Source of the DNA: Bimastos eiseni | Taxonomy: Eukaryota; Annelida; Clitellata; Crassiclitellata; Lumbricidae | DNA length: 64,000 bases | Reading direction: 5' to 3' | Assembly: GCA_959347315.1 (NCBI GenBank) | Contig: OY365806.1 | Span: forward strand, 57,985,655 to 58,049,654 | Part shown: piece after piece, positions 1 to 12,700 of the stretch | Position numbering within the stretch: the stretch's first letter is position 1 | How the letters are laid out: every line of letters begins with the position of its first letter | Translations under genes and position numbers: made by a program | The notes under the pieces: generated by a model | Seen by the model: the letters and a program-made list of their open reading frames with translations, nothing else | Told to the model about the DNA's origin: nothing | Database searches by the model: none

Positions 1-409
1 GCCTACAGCTGTTACGAATTTATTGAGGTTCAGTACACAAGGGCGTTTGACATTCAGCCTACAGCCTTGTTCCTACATGTAGGTCAATTGTAGCCCTATT
101 GTGTATACCCTATACTGTGGACTGAGAGGAGTGTAAAAAAATGCAAATGTAGCTCAATGTTTGCCTATGCAGCGTGTTGTAATATTACTCAGGGTCTATT
201 ATTGTCAGTTGAAAGGTACGATGTCAATGGCTATCATTATATGCTGCCAGGTAATTGCTCCATATTTAAAATAATGTACATTTTTAAGCTGCAGCCGATT
301 TCTTCATAGTATGACATAAATGTTGCATTCGTTTTGTTCTATGTGGGCTTTATAAATATGCTAACGAGGACGCCGTTAAAGATGTCGGACTATTCAAACG
401 CTATAGAGT

Positions 410-720
410 GACTGTTATCAGTAGCCATAGAGGAGGGATTGTTATTAGTAGCTATTGAATGTTATTTATTGGTAGCTATAGTGTGACAGAATCTAGGTGA
501 TTATGGATGGTAGTTGGTCTTGAAATTGATGCTATATTAGCAAGCGATTAGTAGTAGCTTCAGGTTAATGAATCTAAGCGTTTAGGAAGTCGGACTATAT
601 GTTAAAACGAGATATATTTTGACGCTTGAAACCGCATCATTTTTGCTCATTTTAGCGTAAGTTTTTAGTAGGTTGGCATATATAGATCGACAGTTATTAG
701 TAGCTATAGAGTTATTGACA
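410..720. repeat. Imperfect short repeat (TTATTAGTAGCTATAG-like)
   Basis: Variants of one word of about 16 bases recur near 415, 440, 465 and 690 with different endings, spaced unevenly. It may be a decayed minisatellite; I see no coding content. Confidence 0.4.
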
Positions 721-744
721 GTACACTGAGTACGAGAACAGTAT

Positions 745-905
745 GATCAGTAGGATTGACTAGTCCTTCTTTGGCTAGGCGGCGGCGTCTGTTAAAATGA
801 GATGTGTAACGTAATGTGCGCCTTGCATGGCTGCAGACAGTTAAATTCGACTCTTGTAATAACTTGTAATTATTCTGAAATTAAGCGAATATTATCATTA
901 GGCTA
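745..905 (+). repeat. SINE family A copy, 5' truncated
   Basis: This stretch has the body of the dispersed family also seen at 2615, 14340, 39575, 46480 and 61375. Shared blocks in order are the GGCGGCGGCGT stretch, a central GGCTGC block, then TTAAATTCGACTCTTGTAA. The tRNA-like head is missing, so the copy is 5' truncated. Orientation is set by the head-containing copies. Confidence 0.65.
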
Positions 906-2614
906 TCATCCAGATCTTGACCGGAAGTAAGGAACCTGACATTCTGTGACAAATTTATTTCGTTGTGGTTACATTTTACATATTCACTAAACCTGGAAAG
1001 TACATGTAGGTGGCAAGTGATGCAGACTGCAAGTAGAGTTACATATGAGTCGTCCGTATAAAGTAAGGATGATAATAATAACAGATCAAATTCAAACATA
1101 GTAACCTTCACTTTAGGTTCAGTAATATACGCAATTTGAATAAATTTACCTAACGGTGAAAGCGATTACAAAAGCCGATATAGACTACAGAGCAGAAAAA
1201 CTATTTAGGTGCCAGTGAAACTCATAGCCGAGATGCAAAAGTGTTGTTAGAGCACTTGATGAGGCCTGCATTAAAACAGTTGGAGACGCATCTGAAAGGC
1301 AAATTGCCAAATTATGCACACTTCCTCCTCGGCGACTGACGGTGCATCGGTAAACACTGGCGAAGTTTTCATTTATTGGACTACATTGCGATCAACATAA
1401 ATGATGTAATGTAGCGTAACATTTTTGTATCACCGTTCAAAATGGATATGTATACCAATCAGCAGCGCTCTCAACGGGTGTCTGTTATTGGGTCAAAGCA
1501 CTGGAAAATCCTGATGCGTCTCCCGAACTGGAAGAGTGAGAGGGCTACTAGACTAGTTATTCCAACCGCAGGGACTGTGGAAGACAGTTTCAAGCTGAAG
1601 TGCCAACACAGGTAAAGCTATTGTGCGGAACAACCAGAAAGCCGTGAGTGCAGGATCGCAAAGAGGCCCTTGCAGGTAAAGAAGACACTATATAGTGCAG
1701 AAACTCAATTAGCATGGGCTGCCCTTTTGTTAACGCTTGGTGCCGAGTTTGCCGTTATAACCTTGTTTGGATATGTATACCAACAGCTTTGTCTGTGAAA
1801 TTGATCACATGCTTTAGAGAATCTTTAGCCTCGGCCACATATACTTTAGTTTTGGGATGTAGGCCAACTTGAAATGAAAAATTTATACTCTTCGACAAAT
1901 GACACTGACACAAAATAGTTCATCTTTCATTATCTGATACACACGGAAGTGTAACAACGGCCTAAACCCGTCTTCTGGCTATTAACCTCCCAGCACCGAC
2001 GTTGGCTCTAACGAGGCGTTAGCACATGCTCGGATTTAAAGTCTATTGGCAGAATCAGTATGTCATTCGAATCAGAAGATGAATGCTTGTATATTTATAA
2101 CAGTATAATATAATGAGACGCTAGGGCTTCAGTGTTCATGTGTCTGCAGAAACGAGTGCATGGAACAAAGGACACAAACGGCAACAAATGAAAACTACTT
2201 AAAGGATATATTCAGTTCCAGTAGCGAACAGGCGACAACTCATTTGCTCAAGATGGCATCTCCACTGTTGCAAAACCAAAAGCACTTCGATTTCTGAAGT
2301 CAATTAGACCTATACCAGCCAAAGTGAGGAATAACTTGGGAGTTGGGAGATGCCATCCGCATTTGCGATTTTCTTGTATAGGCCTAGGCCTCACCAAGAT
2401 GCAGTCTGCAGCCACAAAAGCAAGGTCGTCCCATGATCCCACTTAGGTCCTTTTTGTAATTGCAACTTTTATTTTCGTTTAATCTTGTTTCACTAATCAT
2501 TAGATTACTTTTTTGGACTCTGTGAACCCTGAAGTTTGGTTGAAATTTTCGGAAAATATTACCTTCTCGCTAACAATAATCTCTATGTCTATGGGGAAAT
2601 GAAGTACCTAAGGA

Positions 2615-2930
2615 CAAAAAACAATAATGCTAAAATATCTTCACTTAACTTCAAACTGATAAACCACAATATGGTTAAACGCATAATATACTGACTGTTT
2701 ACTAGGAGTTGAATTTGTCTGTCGGCAGCCATTCAAAGGGATTCGTCATGTAATGTTATGCACATAATTTAACCAACGTCGCCGCCTAACGATAGAAGGA
2801 CTATTCAACCGGGGGTGGTAGCGGGAATCGAACTCCCTTACTCTGCTCTGCACAAAAGTGTCTCTGAAATAGTTGTAACATTGTCACGACTCACGAACGT
2901 GAAATCTTTTATATCGACGCATTGCGATAG
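2615..2930 (-). repeat. SINE family A copy with tRNA-like head
   Basis: Read on the minus strand, this copy has a box-B-like T-loop word (GGGAGTTCGATTCCC, plus-strand 2823-2837), then the family body with the GCGGCGACGTT block and the AATTCAACTCCTAGTAA block, ending near 2615. The head and the spacing to the body match the copy at 46480-46690. A tRNA-derived, polymerase III-type retroposon is the likely class. Box A is too decayed to mark. Confidence 0.65.
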
Positions 2931-2969
2931 AGTGACAGACCGAGTTTGAAGTGATCTTGTCTTTAGACC

Positions 2970-2970
<1 letters not shown>

Positions 2971-3002
<32 letters not shown>

Positions 3003-3047
3003 GTATATATATATGTATATATATGTATATATATGTGTATATATATG
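2971..3047. repeat. TA/TG microsatellite
   Basis: About 77 bp of alternating TA, interrupted at intervals by TG. Confidence 0.9.
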
Positions 3048-3597
3048 CTCACTGTTGTTCGTGTTTGAATAGACCTATGTCTGAGATACGGTCGTTCAGT
3101 GTTGGGCTTAAGTAAAAATGTCTCAAACTTCGTCCGCATCTTTCGTGGCTGTCTGAAGGCGTAACATCGACGATCTTTCTTACTTAATTCTCTTTTCTTC
3201 GAATCTATTTTTCTGCTGATCGTGCGTCATCTCTGTTTTTTCGACACGAAGCACTGACTCGCTCTGAAAAAGTCTCAAAGAACTGAATTCAAAACTTTCC
3301 GGCGTCGTTCGTAGCCTCGTAGGCTGCTGTAGCTATGTGAACGTCATTGTGCCCACGCCAATCCCATTCATTCTACTCTCTGTCTGCTCACACAGTGCAA
3401 CGTCTGTGTTTCTCTGAGAGCTAGAGCAGTGTTGCGTCTGCTTATAATTCAGGAACAGCCAGAAAGTCATTGGCTCTGTTGACTGAACCAGGTAGGTCTA
3501 CGTTGCTTCTGAAACACATAATCAGCTGTGCTTTGACTCTCATTATCTATAAAACCGTCGTCGACGAGCTTACTGGCTTTAACATACAGTAAATGTG

Positions 3598-3850
3598 ATA
3601 ATCTAACAGAGTAAGGTAATGTAAGATAGGACGAGGTAAGGTATGGTATATGCTATGGCAGGATCAGGTGAGATAAGTGTGATGAGGTAAACAGGTAAAG
3701 TTGGTAAGCTAAATTAAAACAAGGTAATATAAGTTGAGGTAAGGTAAGTTGCGGTAATAATTATTGTAAGGTGAGCTAAGTTAAAACAAGATGCCGTAGC
3801 ATGATGCTAATTAAAGAAATGACGGCAGCTAAGATAGTGTGAGGTAAGTG
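3598..3850 (+). repeat. GGTAAG-rich degenerate repeat
   Basis: Words close to GGTAAG or GTAAG recur more than ten times in about 250 bp. Each resembles a 5' splice site, so the stretch could bind U1 snRNP if transcribed. A looser stretch of the same type occurs near 62215-62300. No gene is apparent. Confidence 0.6.
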
Positions 3851-4401
3851 GGTGCCTTGGGACATGGGCCATCAGAAAAGAAGCTATATTATAAAGCCAA
3901 ATATGGCTTTGGTGTATACAGCCTTTTGTCTCGTAGTGCAACTTACGGAATAACGCACGCTTATGTTAAAATGTAAGCCATGGAACCTAGAACTGGACCT
4001 GTGTACTAGAGTACTAGGCCAAGACTAGCCTGGTCTAGTTTAATTCTGTTGACTTTTGTTGTGCATCGTATCATGTACCTTATTTTTCGTCATGTTTTGA
4101 TCGCAACATACGCAGACCAACGTACGAATAATAACTTACGCGCACTTACAGGTAAACGTATTTAATGGATAAAAATAACGTGCATTCCGTATACGTACGT
4201 AGGTTGCATATATTGGCCTGGCTCTTGGACTGTAATTGAATATAGAGTGAGACGAGAGACGAGTGTTGCCTTGTTTCCGATCAATACATATATAATTATT
4301 ATCTGTTTGAATGGTTTTCCAATAGGTCGTCTCGTGTCTCGACCGATCGTTCAGTCGTCCTTCGTTCGTTCAATGACGTCATCTACGACTCTTCGGAAGC
4401 A

Positions 4402-4930
4402 ATGAACGGTGCTACTCCTCAGCTGCCCTCGGACACGACGACCTCCGTTGATCCAGTCGTCGAAAGCGAGTCTTCGGACACAGTCACCCATCTGCCACGT
4501 CACGAACACACCCTAGGCCAAGGAGGTCGTTGGCTGGACCATCGACATCGCCTGCCTCTTGCCTCAGGGGGCCCAGCACAAATCCTCACACCATCGCCGT
4601 TGATTCGATCTGCTTCCGCTCCTCCTGATTATTTGCCATCACCGTCTGCCTCCCGTCAACACCGAGCGACGCGGAGTCACTGGCCTCTGGCACCAGACGA
4701 CGACTTCCGGGTATTTCCCATGCCACCGGAAGTGGTGGAGACAGGTCGTCGTCCGAAGGAGTGCTCCGCCTGTTGCCTGCGATGCATCGTCGTCATGACG
4801 ACGCTTCGTTGGCTGTTCGTGTCGGCTGCTCTTCTCGGCGCTGCCTGTGTCGTCACGGGCATTGTCTTCGGAGTGATGTCATCGACCATCTACAGGGACG
4901 CCTTCTTCATCTTGGCCTTCACCTTCATCG
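4402..4930 (+). CDS. PPxY membrane protein, exon 1
   Basis: The exon encodes residues 1-176 and the first base of codon 177, and ends at a GTAGGC donor (4931). It holds the cytosolic N-terminus, the PPDY motif, the cysteine cluster, membrane segment 1 and the start of segment 2. The frame is also open upstream from 4326 to the ATG without another methionine, and TTTTCCAATAG just before it resembles a 3' splice site, so the mRNA may begin in an earlier exon. Confidence 0.8.
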
Positions 4931-7900
4931 GTAGGCTGTCTCTCCCATTCATTGACCCTTTCATGTATTTAGATGAATTACAATTACGGTTGAAGGCATA
5001 GACGCTTCCAAATGGTAATACAGTACAGTCTTAGATGCCACCCTTGCAAGCCATATGGTAAGGAATCAAACAGTCTGTCACAATTTTTAGAGCATGAAAC
5101 TATAGCAATGTCATTGAGTGTCAATTAAAATCTAATGATAATTGTAAAGAATACCTATTTATGCTTATGACTGGAGAGTTTAGATCCACTTTACACGAAT
5201 TGCCTACGTTTGTCTGTAGTTGGAACGATCAGGTCCGTAAGTTAGCACCAGCAGCTACTTATACCTATGGCTGTGTTTAGGTATGTAAGTTAACACCAAA
5301 TCACCTGGTTAGAACCATAAGGTCCTAACTGCATTTTTTTCAATTTCCAGGTTTTTGCGGATTTTTATAGTATTCATTGGCCTGAACATTTGGGCCAAAC
5401 GCCCATATCTCATTCGCAGCCGATTTTCTGTAAGAGATGAAAACCACACGGACCCACACGGACCTACCTAACTGCGAAGTAATAAATTCGTTCGGACCAA
5501 AACGACCAATGTGGCACATCGGCCCTTCTGGCTCGAATTTGTTGACGCAGTTTAGCTTTTAGGTTCCTCATTAAGAATGGCGGCCGTTTCAAGAATGCAT
5601 GGCTGTTAACAATTATTACAATGTCATGGAGGCGATGATTTTGCTGGATTTTTGGGACTACATAGGTGTTTACTGCGGGGGGAATTTTTGAATGGTGGCA
5701 ACTGGAAATTGGACTCTGACCTCCCTTGAGCCCCATTTGGGCATCCCGTCAGATTCGACGCAGCAGTCGTGAATAAGCTGGTGTCCTGCACTTGGCTCTT
5801 GATTGGCGCTTTAGAAGCTTGGAGATTATGATTAAGAACACGGCACGCAACAACAATTAACTTATCATCGCAATACAACTTCCAAATGGTAAACCAGCTG
5901 ACATTTAATGGGACGCAGGGTGGAATGCAAATGGACAAGAAAATTGAAGGGGAACAAACGAACGATTCCACTTTTGTCGAGAGCTGCGAGTGGCTAACTT
6001 GCTATTCAAGTGGATGTTTGCTTGAATGGCTGCAAGAACGAGGCAACTTTAACGCCGTTGGAAAACGGAAATAATAATTGATTGACGCTGTGGTAGGACT
6101 ACTTCTAAAACAAATGCAATGTCCTTGATGTGGGCACAATATAAAGAATTTATTATTCTGACATTGTATTAGACTAAAGAGGCGTCGTGAATTAATAAAC
6201 ACGAGATGTATGCACAATAGGCCCCTATTGCGTGATTAGATTTAATTGACGTGAAACCAGGACAGAGGAAATAGGCTACTTGTGTTATTCTAAATCTGCT
6301 AGACAGTGCTATAGTTATCTTAATTAATTTATAGTTTTATTGATTTTAAACTGCAGAAATATTAGGGGACCTGATTCATATTTTGATAATAGCTGCTGTT
6401 GAACTCCTATACTATCAAGTACACGAGTATGTCAAACTGGTAACCGCTGATTCGAATCGAATTTCGATTCGACCGTAAATCTGTATGCACAGGTTCCTAT
6501 AGTTCCCTAATTATGTCTATGGCTGGAATGCTTCGATTCTTAGTAAACACTAGTTGTATGGTGTGTCGTTCATTTCAATTAATCTCCTTTGCCCGCCAGC
6601 ATGCTCTTGGTTCAGTAACGTCATTGGCCTTAGTATATACGAAAGGCTGACGGGCAGTGACGACTGTCAACGCTTGACAGTGTACACTGTACAGGCTGCG
6701 CAATGTTTACTGTTAAGTCATGTCACAAAAAGTCTTCACTGTGTATCGCTTGCGTCGAGAATACGTGGGTGGAATATCACTATGGTCATAACGCCACAAT
6801 AGCCGGGTCCATCGTATCCGTGAATCGAGGGAGGGTTCACTAAGCGGATTATGGGACCCACTTCAACTTAGGTAGGCACAAAAATTTGCAATATATGACT
6901 GCAAAAACAAAGTATGCTAAAGAATTGATACATGTATTGCATGTAAATACATTATGTGATATGTTGTATATACTATATATATGTGCACATATAGGCGTAT
7001 ACACTCATGCGTATATGTTTATGTAATTATATGCAGCGGTGGTTTTGAGCCGGTTCAAAATAATAAATATGCCTAAAATCAACTACTAATTTCAAAAAAA
7101 TCAAAATTTTTTTAATTGAAAAAAATGTCCGTTTCTACAAATTTTTATATAAGTTGCATAAATATTACTTTACAGTTTAGCCTTTCGGCAAAAATATAGC
7201 GAAATTCATCTCTAAGCAAAAAAGTGAAACTCAGAACAACAAGTCACTCGTTGGGTTGCGTGCAGCCTACGTGCAGCAAAAGCAGTGTGGAATGCTTGGC
7301 GGATGGACTCGAAACTCCGCTGAAGGAGCTTCGTGGGCCCAGACGCCAGACCCCCTAATCGTAATTTGACTGACTGTGGCGGTGACCGATATGGCATAAA
7401 GGGACATACTAACTGCGAACCCTTTGTTACAAATTTGGCAATACACCGCTGATTATATGCATAATTGATTGCGAATATATACAGTGTATATATATATATA
7501 TATGCATAAGTACGTATACCCGTATGCCTGTAGGCCTATGTTTGCATATAATATGTTTACATGCATGTATATAAAGTGTACGTAGGCCTATGCGTGTAGG
7601 TCTATGTAAGTCGTGTGTATTTACGCGTAATATACGTAGGCTATAGATGTATCTGACTGGAGCATTTGTTCCTGCTATTAGCCATTATAGCCAATAATAA
7701 TAATTGTCATTAATCTCGTTGTTTTGCTGTTAATGAAGTTGAGAAGTGCAGGAATTCGTTGCCTTCTGTTTGTGCTCAGGACTTGGAATAGTTCTCGTTC
7801 TCGTCGTTGGCATCGGGTGGCGCTGTTCGCCGCCGGGTCACGAACCTTGTCACGCCCTTTGTCACCTGACTGAGACTCCTTCCGGTGGGGGTGGTCCAAC

Positions 7901-9827
7901 CACCTACGACACAGGCACTCCGAGAGCCACTCGACTCATGCACCGCAGTCGCAATCAGTGGTATGCAGGTAGGCGGAAATAGTGTTTGGTTCAATCGCCA
8001 GAGGAGCCACAGGCACCGCCGCCTATCGAATATAGGACGAATTAACGAATGGATGAGCGAATGAATGAATGAATTGATGAATAAATGAGTGAACGAGTGA
8101 TTGAAGAAATAAATGAATAAATTGATGAACAACGAAAAAAAGAACAATTTAATGGACTAAGAAACGAATGAACGAACGAACGAAAGAATCAACAGAAAGA
8201 GTGAATGAACTAAATCACGAATGAATGAACAAATGAATGACTGAACGAATGAATGAATGAATGAGTTAGTGAAAGAACGAACGAGAAGTTAAATGCAAAT
8301 CCGAAGATGAATAAGAAATGAGTGAACGAACGAATGCAAAACGAATGAAAGAATTGAAGGACAGGCGAACTAATAAACTAGAAAAATAAACGAGCTGATG
8401 AACAAACATATTAACAAATAAGCAAACGGTGGTGATTATTATTATTATTTGCTCTTCTTGGTGTTGTTGTTGTTGCTGTTATAATCATTGTTATCATCAT
8501 TATTATCATGGTGCTGATCATCATGGCGGTGATTATGATGATGACGACATAATTGTGTCGGAAACAATAAAGTATTTAAAACATTTGTTTCGTTAACATA
8601 GGTTTCCTATATCCTGAGTTTCATTATGCCACTCCGCCGCCATCTTACTCGACTTCGATGCAACAATACAGACAACAGGTGGCAGCACCGCATGTTACAG
8701 CGGATGGAGACAGAAGCATCCTAGGCAACAGCAGCCTCAGCAGCCTGGGTAACTTAAGCAGCCTACCCAGCTCTCCCCCGCCCACCTATCGGTCACGAAT
8801 CGTCGGTCGTGTCCGGCCGCCTCTCAGCGGGGTCATGACCTTATCAGGTGCTACCTCCGCTCAACTGCCTCCTCCGTATCAGAACAGTTCCACTGCGTCC
8901 AGTCTCGATCGGTTGGCAGATGCGGAAGAATACGAGGCACCAGTATCTTCAGACCCAGCGTTGACCACTCCTGGTCATTTGGAAATGACCGACAGTGATC
9001 GTAGTCGTGTGCCCGAACCCTCTTCTCATTCGCAGGAGGATGTCGTCGCATTGGAGCCTCTCGCCACACCTACCACCCACGTCATCAACGTAACGACGGT
9101 GGTGATCAGCGCAATTATGCCCTCGGTTCCAGATGAGACACAACCGGAAGCGATGCCTTCTGTTCGCAATATTGTACGTCGTTTCGAAGACCTTGTGAAG
9201 GTAACGAGGACAGTGGATGTTTCGGAGAAGATCGTTCAATCAACGAATGCCGATGACCACCCTTTCAGTTTACACAGTCCTTCTGGTGCTATGGAATTCA
9301 AGGATTTAGAGGCTGCGCAGAGCCTTGACGACAGAGTTCAGCTTCGGATTCCACAGAGGTCCTTCAAATCCTCACCAGAGGACCAATCGCATTCTTCGTC
9401 CAGTAGCAACCAATCAAATGTTAGGATTAGCGTCGAAAGTTCGTGTTCATCTGCCCTATCATCGAACGCTCATTGTGATAACGACCAATCACACATTAGA
9501 AATTCTATAAGTGATGTAGAGTCCTATTCAATCAACCAATTGCCAGACAATCAAGGATCACAAGTGAGAACCACGACGACTACCACGAGCTTTGGTATAG
9601 TGTGCCAATCACAGCAAACGTCACCTAACAACGTCACGAATGACGTATCGCATTCTGGAACAGTTAACGACGCCTGTGTCTACGGCCAATTAACGGACAG
9701 CAGGCCCATTCAAATTTTGCAAGCGGCCAATCAGTTCCAAGCTTCTAGTAGCAACAACCAATCACATCGCGATTTCAGTCGTAGCCAATCCTTAGACGAT
9801 CCTGAAATCGGCGAATCTGGCATCTAA
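4402..9827 (+). CDS. Two-pass membrane protein with four PPxY motifs (whole gene, 3 exons)
   Basis: Joining 4402-4930, 7780-7968 and 8602-9827 gives 1,944 nt, or 647 codons plus a stop; all junctions are GT-AG and phase 1. The ATG at 4402 is the first after an in-frame stop at 4243, though an acceptor-like site at 4325 leaves room for an upstream 5' exon. Order: a proline/serine-rich N-terminus with PPDY (74-77); a cysteine cluster CSACCLRC (121-128) next to the membrane, suited to palmitoylation; membrane segments at about 138-160 and 168-190; then a long polar tail with PPSY (252-255), PPTY (299-302) and PPPY (329-332) and an S/Q-rich end. PPxY is the classic ligand of WW domains, as in Nedd4-type ubiquitin ligases. 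A hairpin with both ends in the cytosol, acting as an adaptor, is inferred. I cannot name the family; TMEM51-like proteins share the topology, but I see no firm homology. Confidence 0.8.
4931..7779 (+). other. Intron 1 of the PPxY membrane-protein gene
   Basis: The intron is 2.85 kb, with donor GTAGGC and an acceptor after a pyrimidine-rich tract ending TGTGCTCAG. Apart from short TA-rich runs (near 6965 and 7485) I see no repeat or exon. Several short open frames lie here on both strands without homology or splice support. Confidence 0.7.
7780..7968 (+). CDS. PPxY membrane protein, exon 2
   Basis: This 189-nt exon (63 codons, phase 1 at both ends) completes membrane segment 2 with the run IGLGIVLVLVVGIGW and continues into a cysteine- and glycine-containing cytosolic linker (CSPPGHEPC, then a run of four glycines). 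It ends TATGCAG before GTAGGC. The hydrophobic segment reads unbroken across the exon 1 junction, which is good evidence for this splice. Confidence 0.82.
7969..8601. other. Intron 2 of the PPxY gene, with a degenerate GAAT/GAAC repeat
   Basis: From about 8036 to 8345 the intron is a decayed tetranucleotide array of GAAT and GAAC words. ATT- and GAT-rich triplet runs follow at 8430-8550. The acceptor is CGTTAACATAG. The open frame on the minus strand here is low-complexity translation of the repeat. Confidence 0.75.
8602..9827 (+). CDS. PPxY membrane protein, exon 3 (tail and stop)
   Basis: This exon encodes residues 240 (split) to 647 and the stop TAA. It opens with YPEFHYATPPPSYSTSM, giving a PPSY motif, then PPTY and PPPY within 80 residues. 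The rest is polar and rich in S, Q, N and T with no predicted globular domain. From about residue 500 the motif (N/D)QS(H/N) recurs. The long open frame with no in-frame break and the phase match to exon 2 make this a secure coding exon. Confidence 0.85.
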
Positions 9828-10820
9828 TTAAAAACCAGTCATTTCGGGCACTGAGACCTAAGCTTGCATGAGTTGGATAGGACTATTCGACAAGCTTGTA
9901 GGCTATAGTCGCATCTTATTAATCTATAATATGACATGCAGACCTGCCATTTTATCCGGTGTTAATGTCTATAATCAATCAGAGGCTGAAATGGTCGAAA
10001 TCTTAGCCTCATGGGTCCATTCCATGCCTCCATAATGTGAGTCTGTACGTCTATCCTTGTTCCCATCATTTCCGATATAATCGACCTCTCACTTCTAGTG
10101 ATGTCCTCCTCCTTTCAAGCACTCTTTAATCACCCCTCACTCCATAGCCTATATTGTTACCCTGTATGACAGCTTATATCCTGTCCATTTTACCCGTTTG
10201 CAGCTGAACTCGTATACCTCTAACCGATCGCGACCTACTCAAGGAAATTCCAGACCCCTCTATTATCCTCAACTAACTTTTCTCGTCCGTTCGTACATTC
10301 ACTGCCAATAGCATATACTCATGTCCGCAACTTGTGCGTTATTTATGATCAAAACTAATAACCTCTCCAAACATAGGACTTTCAACCACCTTTCCCTCTC
10401 CTGTTTCATGAATGTTCATGGCCTTAGCAGAATCTGTGCTATATTATGCTCGACTTAACAACTGCATTTGCAATCACCACATCTAAAATAGTTCACGACA
10501 AATTTACAATTGCAATTCTCTCTTCTTCAACATACAGCTATCACTCAAATAAACCACCTCCAAGCTGTTCGGAATGCTTATTGTTAATACGACTAGAGGT
10601 CTATAGAGCCTTGAATACCATCGCATTAGCCCTAAAAACCCTTCTTTTTTGTCGGTTGTTGAAGGTCCAATTCTATCAACCCGCTCCGCTTCCTCCCTAA
10701 CACTTCTCCACCCATGCGTCACATCATCAATAAATTTTCAAATCGCACCTTGCATGTGTAGCCTATATACCTGTTCCGCCAGTATAAGGAATAAACTTCA
10801 GTCACAATTATCTGCTCAAT
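9828..10820 (+). other. Probable 3' UTR of the PPxY gene
   Basis: No coding signal follows the stop at 9827. The plus strand is pyrimidine-rich from about 10080 and has AATAAA at 10549-10554, 10729-10734 and 10790-10795. Any of these could end the mRNA; transcript data would decide. Confidence 0.45.
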
Positions 10821-12519
10821 TCCACGAATTCGTCAAACCTCACCTCTTGCTACCTCTTCACAGGTCAATCGCTGGAAACTAAAACCACAGCTTTCACAAA
10901 TCCAATCCCGATTCTTCATTTAGACATAATCCTTTCCTCCATCAAAGTTTCAAATCCATAGGTAAGCACCATCAACCTTGACTGTCTAACTGTTCATATG
11001 CCTGATCGCTTTGGACCTTGACATGGAACTGATTTGACCCTACACCGATCCAATCGTTTATGCTTTTGATTAAGCGCCTGTGGACAAGTTGGCTCCCGCA
11101 ACCTAGCTTTTTGGGCGCTGTAGAAGTCAGGTGATTACAGTTACTTGTCATCTCTTAATTTTATAGGCAGATGATTTTATTACGGCTATTTTTTTATAAC
11201 AATTAAGTTTGTAGAATCTATCATGTAATGATCTGCACGTGTTGAACACACGATCATTCAGGCGCATAGCTCTACATATACGTTATATATATGTAATAAT
11301 AATAATAATAATATATAATATGCGTCAGTGCACTGAGTTGAACGAGTGTTTGGCAGCGTCTTATGTGTAAGTTACTTTGCATGATCCACTAGTTGGCCGG
11401 ATAGGCGCATGACTTGCTGGTGTAGCGGCAATTATATTAGGCCTATAAGCTTATGAAGTAGAGTCGATTTGAAGCGTGTATATACAATACAGATTCGATC
11501 GTTCTGACAATGTGCAGCATGCTGATTGAGTTGAACTTAATACTGGCTTCTCGTGTTTTTAAAAGAAAATATAAGTATTAATGGAATCTTTGAACATTGT
11601 CAATGTGAATTAATTGCCACGTGTAGGCCTATATACTGCCAGAGTCTAGCTATAGTTATCAAAGTAGAAGAGAATACAGTCTTAGAGGAAGTTGGAGTCA
11701 TAAGGTCTGAGAATAAGAGGCAACAGCGTTGAGGCAGAGTTGTCCGCGGGTCGGATCGACTCGCGATTCGGGTCGGATCGGACGTCTGTTCTAGATCTGC
11801 TCATTCACCAATCGGCAAACAACCTTAAGCAGTACAAAAATATTTCTGTCAGCGAAATCTAAAAAAGCGCGTCCACATCCTGCAACGTGTGAAAATGAAA
11901 CATGTGTTTCATTCTATTGAAGAGTCGATGACCCTTACTATAAATTATTCATATGAATTGAAGAACCCTCGAGTGGGCTAGATCAGACGATCCACGTAGG
12001 CAGATTGTTTGAAATTGCAAGACCAAGTTCCTCTCTATAGTCTATGCGGTTTAAACACACTGGTGATTGAAAGAGACCATGAAAGACGAGACGGTTTTGA
12101 TCAAAGAGAAAATCAATTCGGAAATAGCAATATACAGGACTCAGGTCACAGATAAAGCAAGACTGCAGTGGGGATCATACGAGCAGTTATTTTGTGCATT
12201 GTTCAGTCGTAAGCTTCAGAGACAGAGAGGAACTGTTGTCCTTAGGAGATCGCCATAACTGCCGCACAGAGAGAGCAGCTCTGATAGAGCGGCTGTCATA
12301 TATCTCCATCCAAGATGAAGGATGAGGTTAATTGAAAGCGCAAGAAAGCATCATCTGAAAACGAAAGTATTCACCATAGGTTAGCAATCCAATGTGGACA
12401 CGTAGACCGTGTCACGACGATCGATAAACACTGGCAGCGTTTAGGCCCATTAAATGGGTCTCAGTTTAAATTCGGGTTGTCTCAGATCGGCCTCCGCTGG
12501 TCTGTGTTTACTTTTGTGA

Positions 12520-12700
12520 CCACAAGTCTATGTCTGTCTTTTCTCAATCTCAGTTTCTCTTTTTCTCTGAGTATGTGTGTTTGTCTGTGTCCATCGTCAT
12601 CTCTCTTCGCCTCTCTCCCCTTTCACGCTCTCTTTCTATCGTTCTGTCTCCTTGTCTCTCTCTGTCTCCACTCTCCCTTGCTTTCTACCTCTGTCTAATT
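12520..12700. repeat. Pyrimidine-rich CT tract
   Basis: About 180 bp in which the plus strand is almost all C and T, with many TCTCTC, TCTGTC and CTTTC words. Three overlapping open frames here are translations of this tract, not genes. It could form triplex DNA. Confidence 0.75.

Larger units (their letters stand above)
1..4325. other. Intergenic region without a recognised gene
   Basis: I see no convincing exon here. Open frames are short, have no recognisable protein motifs and are not flanked by good splice signals. The stretch holds two copies of a tRNA-derived SINE (745-905 and 2615-2930), a TA-rich microsatellite (2971-3047), a run of GGTAAG-like words (3598-3850) and a weak repeat of TTATTAGTAGCTATAG-like words between about 410 and 720. 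CpG is more common here than in the introns of the gene at 16.8-52 kb. Confidence 0.6.

Noticed and set aside
2815..2930. A tRNA gene on the minus strand
   Set aside because: Only the T-loop word is intact; no acceptor or anticodon stem pairs, and the SINE body follows it.
11735..11800. A transposon end at the GGGTCGGATCGG-rich stretch
   Set aside because: No partner end was found; the stretch alone is not enough.
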